IMG/VR virus record: IMGVR_UViG_3300031788_000112
Location: 1 to 22,986 of that record
Reading direction: 5' to 3' (one strand)
Origin: a virus
DNA length: 22,986 bases
Part shown: in pieces, positions 14,408-21,945 of the stretch
How positions within the stretch are numbered: the first letter of the stretch is position 1
Layout: the number at the start of each line of letters is the position of its first letter
The notes under the pieces: model-generated
What the model was told of the DNA's origin: nothing
The model's database searches: none
The model's input: the letters and a program-made list of their open reading frames with translations, nothing else
Made by a program: the position numbers and the translations under genes

Positions 14408-14859
14408 ATATCCGGGCCACCAGCACGTTCCGCGCGGGTGACTTCGCCAGCACTGAATCGCTCATCGTGCCACGCATCAAGGCGGGTGTAGCCGGCGCCT
14501 GCGGCGCGGTGCTCGAAGAGGCATCCTCTCTCGCGCCGAGATCCGAATCGCCGAGCAGCGGCACACTCGCCACCAGCGGCAAAGCCCAGCAGCAATGGAT
14601 CGGCACGCGCGTAGATGGCAGCGTGGCATTCCTCGCGCCCTACTCTGCATTTGTCGAATTTGGGACTGGCATCCGCGGGCAAGGCACGTACCCGTATGCG
14701 CTACCGGTTGAGGGGGTGCCGTACACCGGAGGATGGGTCTATGACTTCAGGCGCCAGAACTGGCAGGGGCACGGAGCGCAGCCGTATCTTCGGCCCGCGC
14801 TCGACACCCGGCACGATGACATCCTGGGCGCATTCCGCGCCCAGGGGTTCCAGATTTAA
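14404..14859 (+). CDS. HK97 gp10-like neck / tail completion protein
   Basis: A 151-residue protein with the hallmark of the HK97 gp10 family: YSAFVEFGTGIRG (80-92) after a helical N-terminal half, and QPYLRPALD (126-134) near the C-terminus. These proteins help join tail to head and usually sit between the head closure and tail terminator genes. Here the gene is on the opposite strand about 6 kb away, behind two tiny membrane protein genes. ATG 14404 is chosen because it overlaps the preceding stop (ATGA) and removes an unlikely basic extension. The stop is one base from the stop of the convergent gene. Confidence 0.85.
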   Translation: MNIRATSTFRAGDFASTESLIVPRIKAGVAGACGAVLEEASSLAPRSESPSSGTLATSGKAQQQWIGTRVDGSVAFLAPYSAFVEFGTGIRGQGTYPYALPVEGVPYTGGWVYDFRRQNWQGHGAQPYLRPALDTRHDDILGAFRAQGFQI

Positions 14860-14860
14860 T

Positions 14861-15124
14861 TCAGCCGCGCAACTGCATGACCACTGTCGCCGGCACGATG
14901 CGCCAGTGCCGCACGTCGCCCACCGACTCCGGCCGGTACTCCAGCCCGCACGCCGGGCACACGAATTTCTCCGCGATGATCGAATGCCGGAAGAGATCTC
15001 CCAAACCGCGGCGGCAGCACTTGTCGGCGTCCTCATCCATGGTCTGGAGTTGGCCGATAGTAGCGCCAAGCAACAGCTTCACCGCGCTCTCGATTGCGCA
15101 TCGCAACTTCGTTTCATCCGTCAT
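14861..15124 (-). CDS. Small zinc-ribbon protein
   Basis: An 87-residue protein starting MTDETKLRCAIESAV, two bases after the stop of the MuF-like gene. A helical N-terminal half is followed by a CPACG knuckle near residue 57 and earlier Cys residues (DKCCRRG) that may complete a zinc site. It ends the portal operon and converges with the gp10-like gene one base away. No family is recognised. Similar small Cys proteins occur next to minor head protein genes in other phages. Confidence 0.65.
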   Translation of the reverse strand: MTDETKLRCAIESAVKLLLGATIGQLQTMDEDADKCCRRGLGDLFRHSIIAEKFVCPACGLEYRPESVGDVRHWRIVPATVVMQLRG

Positions 15125-15126
15125 TC

Positions 15127-15735
15127 TTAGTCGCCTCCATAGCCCTGTCGGTAATCGACTGAGCAGTCGCAATTTACGTGTCCGGGGGGATCATCGCCGA
15201 TAGGGAAATCATCATCCAGGCCGATCCATCCGGCGTCAATCTGCTCCTGGCACTCGTCGCAGCACTCTGTGCCATCGGCGCTCCAGCGCTTCTCCTCGTA
15301 GCCGAGCTGGTGCGCCATGGCATCCCGGCCGGCCACGTAGGCCTGGTTGACCTCCGTCTGTGCGATCATGCCGGCGCGCACGGAGGAAAACTGCTCGAAG
15401 GTATCCTGCACAGCCTGGACCACCTGGTCGTAGCTGCCGCCGGCCTGCCATGCGTCGGCAATGGCATTCTGGATCTGTTTCACGGACTCGCCGGAGAAGT
15501 TGCCAGTGAGCTTGGACAGACTGTTTTCTCGCAGGTAGCGGCCCGCGAAATCATCAGGGATGACTGCACCGCTCTTGACCTCCGCGGCCAGTACCGTTGC
15601 CGCCGCGGCGATTGCGCCGCCCAGCGCATCCGCGTAATCATCGAATTCGCCTTTCGTCACCGGGAAGCGCAGCGGGCTAACGCTGGATGGCAGGATGGTT
15701 TGCGCCACCTGCTTGGACAGCGGGGAGCGAGCCAT
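15127..15735 (-). CDS. MuF-like minor head protein
   Basis: A 202-residue protein with the C-terminal pattern of the Mu protein F family: AQTEVNQAYVAGR (125-137), W151-x-x-D-G155, a CC-x-x-C group (158-162) and PPGHVNCDCS (183-192), where the Cys and His residues are conserved in the family. A few copies are built in next to the portal and may enter the host cell with DNA. ATG 15735 shares TGATG with the preceding stop; GTG 15744 is an alternative. It is shorter than full MuF proteins; the preceding gene may supply the missing N-terminal part. Confidence 0.88.
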   Translation of the reverse strand: MARSPLSKQVAQTILPSSVSPLRFPVTKGEFDDYADALGGAIAAAATVLAAEVKSGAVIPDDFAGRYLRENSLSKLTGNFSGESVKQIQNAIADAWQAGGSYDQVVQAVQDTFEQFSSVRAGMIAQTEVNQAYVAGRDAMAHQLGYEEKRWSADGTECCDECQEQIDAGWIGLDDDFPIGDDPPGHVNCDCSVDYRQGYGGD

Positions 15736-16232
15736 CAGTTGCACCCGTTGGTAATAACGATGATTTCCTGACCCTCGACTTCATCGGTGCGAAGGTCAAA
15801 CGGCGAGTTGTCGGGAGTGCGGTTCATTCCTAGACCATCCGCCAATACCTGCTCGCTGCGATCGGCAATGCGCTGCGCCTCTTTTTTGGTCAGCACCTTG
15901 CTTTCCTTCGCGCGCTCAACACGATCACTCTTCGCTGCCGCGCCGCCGCCCAGTAATACTGGATGCCCGTGAATCGTCACCCACTCGCCACCGCCGCTAT
16001 CGGCCTCATGCACAGGCATCGCAGGCGGTGGATGTTGCGCCAGGATAGCAGCCAGACGTGGCTTGATCTCTGCCAGCACTGCCGCCTCCTGCCGCGCCCA
16101 GTAGTGCCGCAAGACTTTCTCGACATCGGCGCGCGCTGGTCCGATGTGCCGAGCATGACTCTTGTGCCTCAGGCCGCCGGCCTCCAGGAGACGCGCTGCC
16201 TCGTCTGCCAGGTCTGCGATATCAATGCCCAT
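15735..16232 (-). CDS. Portal-adjacent minor structural protein
   Basis: A 165-residue protein beginning MGIDIADLADEAARLLEAGG, with AGAGG 6 bases upstream and the start inside the end of the portal gene. Residues about 1-70 are helical, 84-96 hold the motif WVTIHGHPVLLGG, and 119-147 hold ADRSEQVLADGLG and PDNSPFDL. The last two recall the N-terminal part of a domain, found at the end of some phage minor head proteins, that continues into an ELKT-type nuclease-like motif. That continuation is absent here. A longer upstream extension of the same frame is rejected because it overlaps portal coding and is purely Arg-rich shadow. Role inferred from position only. Confidence 0.7.
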   Translation of the reverse strand: MGIDIADLADEAARLLEAGGLRHKSHARHIGPARADVEKVLRHYWARQEAAVLAEIKPRLAAILAQHPPPAMPVHEADSGGGEWVTIHGHPVLLGGGAAAKSDRVERAKESKVLTKKEAQRIADRSEQVLADGLGMNRTPDNSPFDLRTDEVEGQEIIVITNGCN

Positions 16233-18159
16233 CGAGTGCCTCTGCGAGCCGCCGTAGGCTCTGTGCTGCCTCTTTCGTCGAGGCGTCCGTCGGCGCGCTG
16301 GTGTCCTGTTGCACTGCCAGCGGCGATGGCTGGCCGCCAGGCTGCGCGGTAACGACCTGGTTTGGCTTCGGTTGCGTGCCGCCGGGTTGCGGCTGCATCT
16401 TCGGCACGGGGGGCGGGATCTCCTCCTTCGTGCGATCCGGGTCGTACTCCTTGTCCGGGTACTGGGCCTCGGCGAGCTCGTCACCGCCCTCGATATCGAG
16501 CAGCCGGTACAGGATCTTCATGCCCTCTTTTTCGTCGATGCCCGTAACTTGGCCGCCTTTGTTGCCGAGCGTCATCGCTTCGACCGTGGCGCCCACCATC
16601 GCCGGCACGTCGCCCTCGCGGATCGCCGGGAAGACCACGCGCACCTCAATGTCATCGTCCATCTGTTTGCGATTGGCCTCATACGTACGCCGCCCTGATG
16701 GTGCGCGCCGATACGCCGCCTCGCAGATGCGGATCGCTCCAGGATTGGGGCACGCCTCCCGCAGTCGGCCGCCGGGCGCCCGCAGGCTCACGCTGAGCAC
16801 GTAGGTGGCAATGACAGTCAGATCCTCCACCCACTCTTCTTGCAGCGCCAGCATCACCGTTTCGGTGGGCCGGTCTAGGCTCGTGGCTGTGGCCAGATTG
16901 CCTGTGGAGACGTCGCCGAGGAACGTCTCAGGCACGCCCTTGACCATGCAGCACATCAGCAGATAGCGACGCACGTCCTCCGGTGAGAATGTCGCGCCCT
17001 GGATTTTGAAGGCCTCCAACTTCGTCCCCGGCCCGCTCCCAAAGATACTCCCCGCGATTGCCGGCGGATTGACGTCCCACATTTGATTCGGCGGTCCCAC
17101 TGTCGTCTGGAGCTGCTGCTTTTGTGCTTCGAGCGCTTGCTGACCGCCTTTGCTGGTCAGCGTCATCGCGATCTGACTGAGGCTCTGGCGCACGCTGGCG
17201 CAGGCCTCCAGGAAGCGGCGCCCTTCCTTCGCCCAGCCGAGCATCGGATAGATGCGCGGGCAGCCAAAGAGCCATTTGCCGACCGCTCCAACCTTGCGGT
17301 GGTAGATAGGCGTGGCCCACATCACCGGCTTGCCGCCGATGGTGGGCTGTTGGACATCGGGATCATAGTTAAGCGCCGGATACCAGCAGTCCTGATACTC
17401 CGTCGTCTGTTGGCCGCTCACCACGTCCCACGATTTCGCGGACCACTGCCGGCGGTAGAACCATGGCTGGTCACTGTCCTCCGGATCCGTTATGATCTCC
17501 TGGATTTCCGTGGCGTCGACAGTGCGAACATCGACAGTGCCTTTGTTGGCAGCGTCCGAGAAAAAAGCGAAGAACAGATTTCCGTCTCGATCTTTGGATT
17601 TTTCCAGCTCGGTCAATGCGGTGTGCCCCAACACATGCCGATTGCGCTCGAAAAACTCCGTCAGCACCTCGTTGGCGTCTTTGTCGGAGGTCGTGACGTC
17701 CACGCCGCGGGCAAATACATACAACGCGCAAACATCCACCAGGCGCCGTACGATTGGGTTTTTGAGGTAGTAGAGTCGGCAAATCAGGACGATCGATTGG
17801 AGGCCCCAACGCGAGAACTCTAAAAACGAATAGTTGATTTCCCTCTTCCATTCCACGTTTTGGAGCATCAAATCGTACTCGCCGAAGGCGCCGATACTGG
17901 ACGCCGGGCCCGCCTCGCGGAGTCGTCCGACCTTGACTGGAGCATTGGCGTCAGAGCGTAGCCACGGCCCAGGACCGCACATCTCGCGCGCCTCGATCAG
18001 CTCAGAGAGCCGCTCGCGCGCCTGCCCTATGTCGTATGCCAACTTCTCCTGCGCGCTCGCCAAAGCGCTGGAAAGGGCATCTACTCTTGGCTGTAGATCA
18101 GGTTTCGGGCGCAGCCACATGAGCGCCCGGTAAAGCCATGTCTGGATTCGTCGCCGCAT
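16222..18159 (-). CDS. Portal protein
   Basis: A 645-residue protein heading the structural genes. After a helical N-terminus (residues 25-60) come a core with VEWKREINYSFLEFSRWG and YYLKNPIVRRLVDVCALYVFARG, a segment LTELEKSKDRDGNLFFAFFS, and the hallmark VKGVPETFLGDVSTGNLATA before the long helix of portals (TVMLALQEEWVEDLTVIATYVLS). The C-terminal 90 residues are Pro/Gln/Lys-rich and probably disordered. Twelve copies form the DNA channel at one vertex and seat the terminase motor. The start sits 6 bases after an extended -10 box. No terminase gene lies beside it, which is unusual. Confidence 0.92.
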   Translation of the reverse strand: MRRRIQTWLYRALMWLRPKPDLQPRVDALSSALASAQEKLAYDIGQARERLSELIEAREMCGPGPWLRSDANAPVKVGRLREAGPASSIGAFGEYDLMLQNVEWKREINYSFLEFSRWGLQSIVLICRLYYLKNPIVRRLVDVCALYVFARGVDVTTSDKDANEVLTEFFERNRHVLGHTALTELEKSKDRDGNLFFAFFSDAANKGTVDVRTVDATEIQEIITDPEDSDQPWFYRRQWSAKSWDVVSGQQTTEYQDCWYPALNYDPDVQQPTIGGKPVMWATPIYHRKVGAVGKWLFGCPRIYPMLGWAKEGRRFLEACASVRQSLSQIAMTLTSKGGQQALEAQKQQLQTTVGPPNQMWDVNPPAIAGSIFGSGPGTKLEAFKIQGATFSPEDVRRYLLMCCMVKGVPETFLGDVSTGNLATATSLDRPTETVMLALQEEWVEDLTVIATYVLSVSLRAPGGRLREACPNPGAIRICEAAYRRAPSGRRTYEANRKQMDDDIEVRVVFPAIREGDVPAMVGATVEAMTLGNKGGQVTGIDEKEGMKILYRLLDIEGGDELAEAQYPDKEYDPDRTKEEIPPPVPKMQPQPGGTQPKPNQVVTAQPGGQPSPLAVQQDTSAPTDASTKEAAQSLRRLAEALDGH

Positions 18160-18165
18160 GGCCTG

Positions 18166-18194
18166 AGGATATCACCAGCGCGCATCCGTGGCTA
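18166..18194 (-). promoter_or_regulatory. Leaderless extended -10 promoter for the portal operon
   Basis: TAGCCA (18194-18189), 17 bases, TGA-TATCCT (box 18171-18166), then CAGGCC and ATG 18159. Four of six bases match at each box, with a TGn extension and ideal spacing. The transcript should start at the ATG. Confidence 0.6.
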
Positions 18195-18200
18195 TTTCCA

Positions 18201-18290
18201 TGCCCCGCCATGCCAGGCCGTGCCATACCCGGCCGTGCCCGGCCGCGCCACGCCACGCATCGCCTTGCCTCGCCCGTCACGGCCGCGCCA
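18201..18290. repeat. Degenerate pentanucleotide array (NGCCN)
   Basis: Eighteen consecutive five-base units in perfect register on the plus strand, 15 of them with GCC at positions 2-4 (for example TGCCC, CGCCA, TGCCA, GGCCG). On the minus strand the unit reads NGGCN. It fills the gap between the glycosyltransferase cluster and the portal promoter and ends just upstream of the portal -35. No gene covers it. Confidence 0.8.
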
Positions 18291-18305
18291 CGATAAGGAA
18301 ATATC

Positions 18306-19025
18306 CTACGGAGCGGAAACCGTGTGCCGCCCATGTGGCCACTTTGCGCCCCACTTAGCAAATCCCAGACGATTGCTCTCAGTGATGTCGCCGCCGGCAC
18401 GCGCGTCACCGCGGAACGTGGAGCGCAGTCGCGAGTGGTCCACGAAACAGAAATCGCTGACACCCACCAGCAGCCCGGCATCACGCACTCGAAGGCAGTA
18501 GTCCACGTCTTCACCGCCGTAAGCCACGAATCGCTCATCGAGTAATCCCACCAGGTCAATCGTCCGCCGCGGGAGGTAGACGCACACGAAGGCGGCAATC
18601 TCGACCGCCCGAACCTGCGCCGCCAGGCGCTTCCACTGCTGTGGGTATCCGGTGACATTTGTCGTCGCGGCGATTATCCCCATGTCTTGTCGCGCGGCGT
18701 TGCACTGCGTATCGAGATGCGAAAATCCGAGATGGCTCTCCAGGAGCGCGTCGTCGTTGAGCAGCACAACGTCGCCGCGGCCGGCAGCGCGAATGCCCTC
18801 GTTGGCGTTGCGGGCAAACACAAATGGGCTGATACCTGGGATTCGGATGCAGGGCGCAGCGCCATGGAGCCAGCATGTCTCGCCATCCTGCATGTCCACC
18901 GGGATCTCGCCGAGCCCATCGTCCACTACGATGATGCGCGCCGTCTCGCCATGCTCTCGAACCGCACGGACGCAGGCAACTAAGTTGCTTGACGTCTTAG
19001 ACAAAATCACAATCGAGTAAGGCAT
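18306..19025 (-). CDS. Family 2 glycosyltransferase
   Basis: A 239-residue GT-A type enzyme. VDDG (34-37) binds the nucleotide, ARNANEG (71-77) is the usual helix after the second strand, LNDD (89-92) stands in the DxD place for metal and sugar-nucleotide binding, and GGEDVDYCLRVRDAG (170-184) holds the catalytic-base region typical of rhamnosyl- and related transferases. ATG 19025 is chosen because it has GAGG 8 bases upstream and begins with the family strand (MPYSIVILSK); the longer frame adds unrelated text. It overlaps the end of the preceding gene by 19 bases and is the last gene of the cluster. Confidence 0.88.
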   Translation of the reverse strand: MPYSIVILSKTSSNLVACVRAVREHGETARIIVVDDGLGEIPVDMQDGETCWLHGAAPCIRIPGISPFVFARNANEGIRAAGRGDVVLLNDDALLESHLGFSHLDTQCNAARQDMGIIAATTNVTGYPQQWKRLAAQVRAVEIAAFVCVYLPRRTIDLVGLLDERFVAYGGEDVDYCLRVRDAGLLVGVSDFCFVDHSRLRSTFRGDARAGGDITESNRLGFAKWGAKWPHGRHTVSAP

Positions 19026-19378
19026 TGTTGTGCCTCGGCATACGTAACGCCCCAGCGGATAATCCAAAACCTGCCTCCATCTCCGGGACAAGCCACAGAG
19101 ACATGCATCCCCTCCGCATCCATGAGGGACGCGGCTTCCCTGCACTCTGCATTGGCATCGTACCCAAATATCGCCTGAAACCGGAATGGCCGGAATTGCC
19201 TAATGCCTGCAAGCAAGTCCGCAGAGTTGACGAAGCCCCCCGCGCATATCAACCGCGCGGAACCAGGACGGAAATCGTGCGGTCCATCGCCGTCCCACTT
19301 CTCCTGCAACGCGAACCGCTTGGTATAGTAGACACCCAACATTTTGGCTATTTCTTTGCGGCCGTTATCGGTGCTCAT
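19007..19378 (-). CDS. Protein of unknown function in the glycosylation cluster
   Basis: A 123-residue soluble protein: MSTDNGRKEIAKMLG, RPGSARLICAGGFVNSADLL, FQAIFGYDANAECREAASLM and VACPGDGGRFWIIRWGVTY. Alternating strands and helices suggest a small alpha/beta fold. It overlaps the methyltransferase stop by 4 bases and the next glycosyltransferase start by 19, with AGAGGAAGG as ribosome binding site, so it is a real member of the cluster. No family recognised; a sugar-modifying partner is a guess from context. Confidence 0.7.
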   Translation of the reverse strand: MSTDNGRKEIAKMLGVYYTKRFALQEKWDGDGPHDFRPGSARLICAGGFVNSADLLAGIRQFRPFRFQAIFGYDANAECREAASLMDAEGMHVSVACPGDGGRFWIIRWGVTYAEAQQCLTRL

Positions 19379-19974
19379 GCCTTCCTCTCGGCGTGCCAGA
19401 TACCGACACTAGGCTCCGCGTGAAACAGCTCGACTTGTATCCAGTGCGACCGGATCTCCCAGTGATGGCGCTCCAACATTTGCCGAAAACTCTCAATCGT
19501 GAAATCGTGCAGGTGGTGCGGATTCTCGCCGACCGTCGGCCGGACTGGCACTGAGGCTATCAGGTGCCGCGCGGGGACCGTCGCCAAGAATTGCTCGGGC
19601 TCTGGCATATGCTCAAGTACCTCCAGTGCTACACATACGTCATACTGCGCACCACTCGGCACGGATCCGGCAAACACCAGCGCGCGGGGATGCAGATGGC
19701 GCTCGCGCGAGCGCGCCATCTTGAGCGCCGACATCGACGAGTCTACGCCGGTGACGTCGTTGCGGACGTGCCACAGCATCTCACTGCCGTACCCGACGCC
19801 ACACCCGAAATCGAGCACCCTCATGCCGGTGCACACACGGCACGCAAACACGTATCGCTCAATGTGCGCGCGGCGCTCCCAGCAGTCTGGGCATATGTCC
19901 ACGTCAAGCGCGCCGCCATCGGCAATCATCCACGGTGTGGTGTCAATTACCGGTAGTAAATTATCATAGATCAT
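19375..19974 (-). CDS. SAM-dependent methyltransferase (class I)
   Basis: A 199-residue protein with a Rossmann methyltransferase core: motif I VLDFGCGVG (53-61), the acidic residue ending strand 2 in GVDSS (76-80), and DVCVALEVLEHM (112-123) as motif IV/post-IV. A CPDC knuckle (28-31) with C45/C48 may bind zinc, as in sugar-modifying methyltransferases of this kind. ATG 19974 overlaps the preceding stop (ATGA) and has GGAG 6 bases upstream; MERE at 19986 is an alternative. Set among three glycosyltransferases, it probably methylates a glycan or sugar precursor. The substrate cannot be read from sequence. Confidence 0.85.
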   Translation of the reverse strand: MIYDNLLPVIDTTPWMIADGGALDVDICPDCWERRAHIERYVFACRVCTGMRVLDFGCGVGYGSEMLWHVRNDVTGVDSSMSALKMARSRERHLHPRALVFAGSVPSGAQYDVCVALEVLEHMPEPEQFLATVPARHLIASVPVRPTVGENPHHLHDFTIESFRQMLERHHWEIRSHWIQVELFHAEPSVGIWHAERKA

Positions 19975-20705
19975 CTCTCGCTCCATTCCCGCAAGCCATC
20001 CATCTCGAAGATGAAATTGTGGCCTCGCTCGATGTCCCGGTACTGCACGTGCCAATCGCGCCGGCCTTGCTTCTGGTCAAGCCACTGTCGCTCCCGGAAC
20101 ACTTTTCGCTCCCCTTGCACTTGGCTGCGGATCGGATAGTGTTTGCTCAGAAATTTGCCTGGGTAGATACGGCGCCCCGCGAACTGCACTTGGTGCCCAC
20201 CACTGTGGGCTAAGCTCACAGACCCGGGGTTTTGCCATGCCTTGACTTGGCCGATTGATTGGTTGAGCGGATCATCAGAGTAGTACGAGAAGAACTTCTC
20301 GGGGTCCTGGCTCCCGTCGTAGCCATCAACTGTCGGATGGAATGTCAGCACATTGTGATCGATAGCGTTATAGCCGGCCGCCTGCACGCGCGCAAACCCA
20401 TCGGTCAACGTCTCGCCGGGAACATCGCTGTAGCGCAGCTCGTCGGCGTCGCAGTGCACGCACCAGATCTGGCCGACATGGGATGTTAGGTCCTCAATGC
20501 GCCCCAGCATTGCGTGCCAACTCACAGGCGGCTTGGCATACGTCTGGATCACCGCGCCGGCGCGCTCCGCTATCTCACGTGTGCCGTCCGTGCTCTTACA
20601 ATCGACTACCAGCACATGACAACCCTGTCGCTTTAGATGGGCGACCGTCCAGCCAATGATATCGGCCTCGTTGTAAGTGCAGACAAATGCCAGCGCGGTA
20701 TTCAT
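19971..20705 (-). CDS. Family 2 glycosyltransferase
   Basis: A 244-residue enzyme with TYNEAD (10-15), VDCKSTDGT (34-42) and CDADE (85-89), the last being the metal-binding DxD. The C-terminal half has a conserved-looking HSGGHQVQF and YPGKFLSKHYPIRS that resemble the acceptor-side His motif of related proteins. AGGTGAT precedes the start, which overlaps the previous stop by 4 bases. It is translated together with the methyltransferase that follows. Confidence 0.87.
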   Translation of the reverse strand: MNTALAFVCTYNEADIIGWTVAHLKRQGCHVLVVDCKSTDGTREIAERAGAVIQTYAKPPVSWHAMLGRIEDLTSHVGQIWCVHCDADELRYSDVPGETLTDGFARVQAAGYNAIDHNVLTFHPTVDGYDGSQDPEKFFSYYSDDPLNQSIGQVKAWQNPGSVSLAHSGGHQVQFAGRRIYPGKFLSKHYPIRSQVQGERKVFRERQWLDQKQGRRDWHVQYRDIERGHNFIFEMDGLREWSER

Positions 20706-21418
20706 AACGCCATCACCTCACGACAGTAGGTATCATACTCCGGCGCGCGATTCCACTCCCGCGCCTCCGGCAATATCCGGCTACTGGTATTGTCGCCGTG
20801 AATGGCGGCGATCATACGGGGGCGGCCGCTGCCTCCCGCGGGAATGCTTGACACACCCTGCGGGTAAAGGCGCCGCTGCGACAGCCACCGCACGTCCTCC
20901 CCGCCTGGCGGCGTGATGTGCTCAAATTTGCAGGCCAACCAAGCCACAGACCGGTAGCAGAGCGACGTGCCCAACGGAAGGGCAGGGTTGCTCTGGCGGT
21001 ACTTCCACGCACCGGCGAACTGGCCGGGCACCGAATCCCAGAACAGCATCTCCGTATAGCCAACCACGCACGATGGCGCAATTAAAAGTGCGGCTAACTG
21101 CTCCTCAATCCGCTTAGGGTGGCTCCAGTCATCTGAGTCCCAGTGCACGATGGCATCGGGACGATACCTTTCCACCGCGCACCAGTTAGCAGTATTTCGC
21201 AATGCGCCGATGGTCTGGGCCCGCATATCTGGCATCCAAACCGTGGTGGCGTCCGTTTCGCCGTATGGGGTTCCGTGGACCTGCTCCGCGCCAGAGTCCA
21301 GCACCAACAACCGCTTCTTGGTGTACGTCTGTGCGCGCCAGCACTTGATAGCGCGATGCACCATCGCCTCTCTGCCGTTGACGAGCATGACGGCGCAGAC
21401 CACCGGATTGTTATCCAT
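20702..21418 (-). CDS. Family 2 glycosyltransferase
   Basis: A 238-residue enzyme. LDSG (40-43) is the nucleotide-binding acidic motif, ALRNTA (72-77) the following helix, and WDSDDWSHP (93-101) the DxD motif in the extended form common in GT2 proteins that act on surface glycans. PPGGEDVRWL near residue 180 is the catalytic ED region. The start overlaps the end of the zinc-ribbon gene by 8 bases and lies after a G-rich run. Confidence 0.87.
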   Translation of the reverse strand: MDNNPVVCAVMLVNGREAMVHRAIKCWRAQTYTKKRLLVLDSGAEQVHGTPYGETDATTVWMPDMRAQTIGALRNTANWCAVERYRPDAIVHWDSDDWSHPKRIEEQLAALLIAPSCVVGYTEMLFWDSVPGQFAGAWKYRQSNPALPLGTSLCYRSVAWLACKFEHITPPGGEDVRWLSQRRLYPQGVSSIPAGGSGRPRMIAAIHGDNTSSRILPEAREWNRAPEYDTYCREVMAL

Positions 21419-21638
21419 TCCGCCCCCCTATCTTGACCACGCGTCCGGCCCGCTTGCGCGTCGGCGCACTCACCAAGCGCACTGACTGCGGCGCCAACAG
21501 CGGTTTTATTGCTCCGCTCAGCGCGGGATGCTCGAATCGCTCCCCGCACCGGCGGCACTCGTAAGTCGTGCCGCCGGCAAACATAATGCGGACGTGCATC
21601 ATACGGCACCACATCCGCCGTAGTCGTCGCACTGTCAA
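21411..21638 (-). CDS. Small zinc-ribbon protein
   Basis: Up to 75 residues, basic. TYECRRCGERFEHP gives one Cys-x-x-Cys plus a His; the C-terminus is a basic, probably disordered tail. A TTG start at 21638 overlaps the upstream stop (TTGA), and an internal ATG within MWCRMMHVRIMF is an alternative that leaves about 65 residues. Placed between the His-rich protein and the first glycosyltransferase. Function unknown. Confidence 0.6.
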   Translation of the reverse strand: MTVRRLRRMWCRMMHVRIMFAGGTTYECRRCGERFEHPALSGAIKPLLAPQSVRLVSAPTRKRAGRVVKIGGRNG

Positions 21639-21937
21639 TCCACCACGGCAGCGGTGCCCCAGTCGGTCACCTCAGACTGGATCACCAATTCGTACTGTCC
21701 GGCCGGCACAAGCTGTGCCTTGTGCTCCTGGTGCACGAGCGCCACGCACTCGTCCTCAATGACCATCAAATACGTCTTGATTTTGTCGTCTTCCGTGGCC
21801 TCATACATCTGCGCCACATCGTTGATGTCGCGGCCCTCATCCAAGCACACCAGAGAGTGGTGATGCCCGGTCTTCTCGCCCAACGCCAGCGGGCGCAGTG
21901 CAATACGTTTTGCGTTTTTCGGAATCATACGTCTCAT
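21635..21937 (-). CDS. Small His-rich protein paired with the DUF6745-like gene
   Basis: A 100-residue protein with GEKTGHHHSLV (21-31), VALVHQEHKAQLVPAGQYEL and DWGTAAVVD at the C-terminus. The two His clusters (HHH and HQEH) in a beta-rich context suggest metal binding. I recall similar short proteins encoded beside DUF6745 genes, but cannot name the family. GGAG lies 4 bases before ATG 21937, and the DUF6745-like stop is 8 bases upstream. Confidence 0.7.
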   Translation of the reverse strand: MRRMIPKNAKRIALRPLALGEKTGHHHSLVCLDEGRDINDVAQMYEATEDDKIKTYLMVIEDECVALVHQEHKAQLVPAGQYELVIQSEVTDWGTAAVVD

Positions 21938-21945
21938 ACGTCTCC

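Noticed and set aside
16233-16484. Longer N-terminus for the portal-adjacent gene (start at 16484)
   Set aside because: The extra 84 residues are almost only Arg, Ser, Pro and Thr and lie within portal coding sequence. ATG 16232 has a good ribosome binding site.
19026-19145. Longer N-terminus for the last glycosyltransferase (start at 19145)
   Set aside because: The extension overlaps the preceding gene heavily and does not resemble the family, whereas ATG 19025 gives the expected first strand and has GAGG in front.
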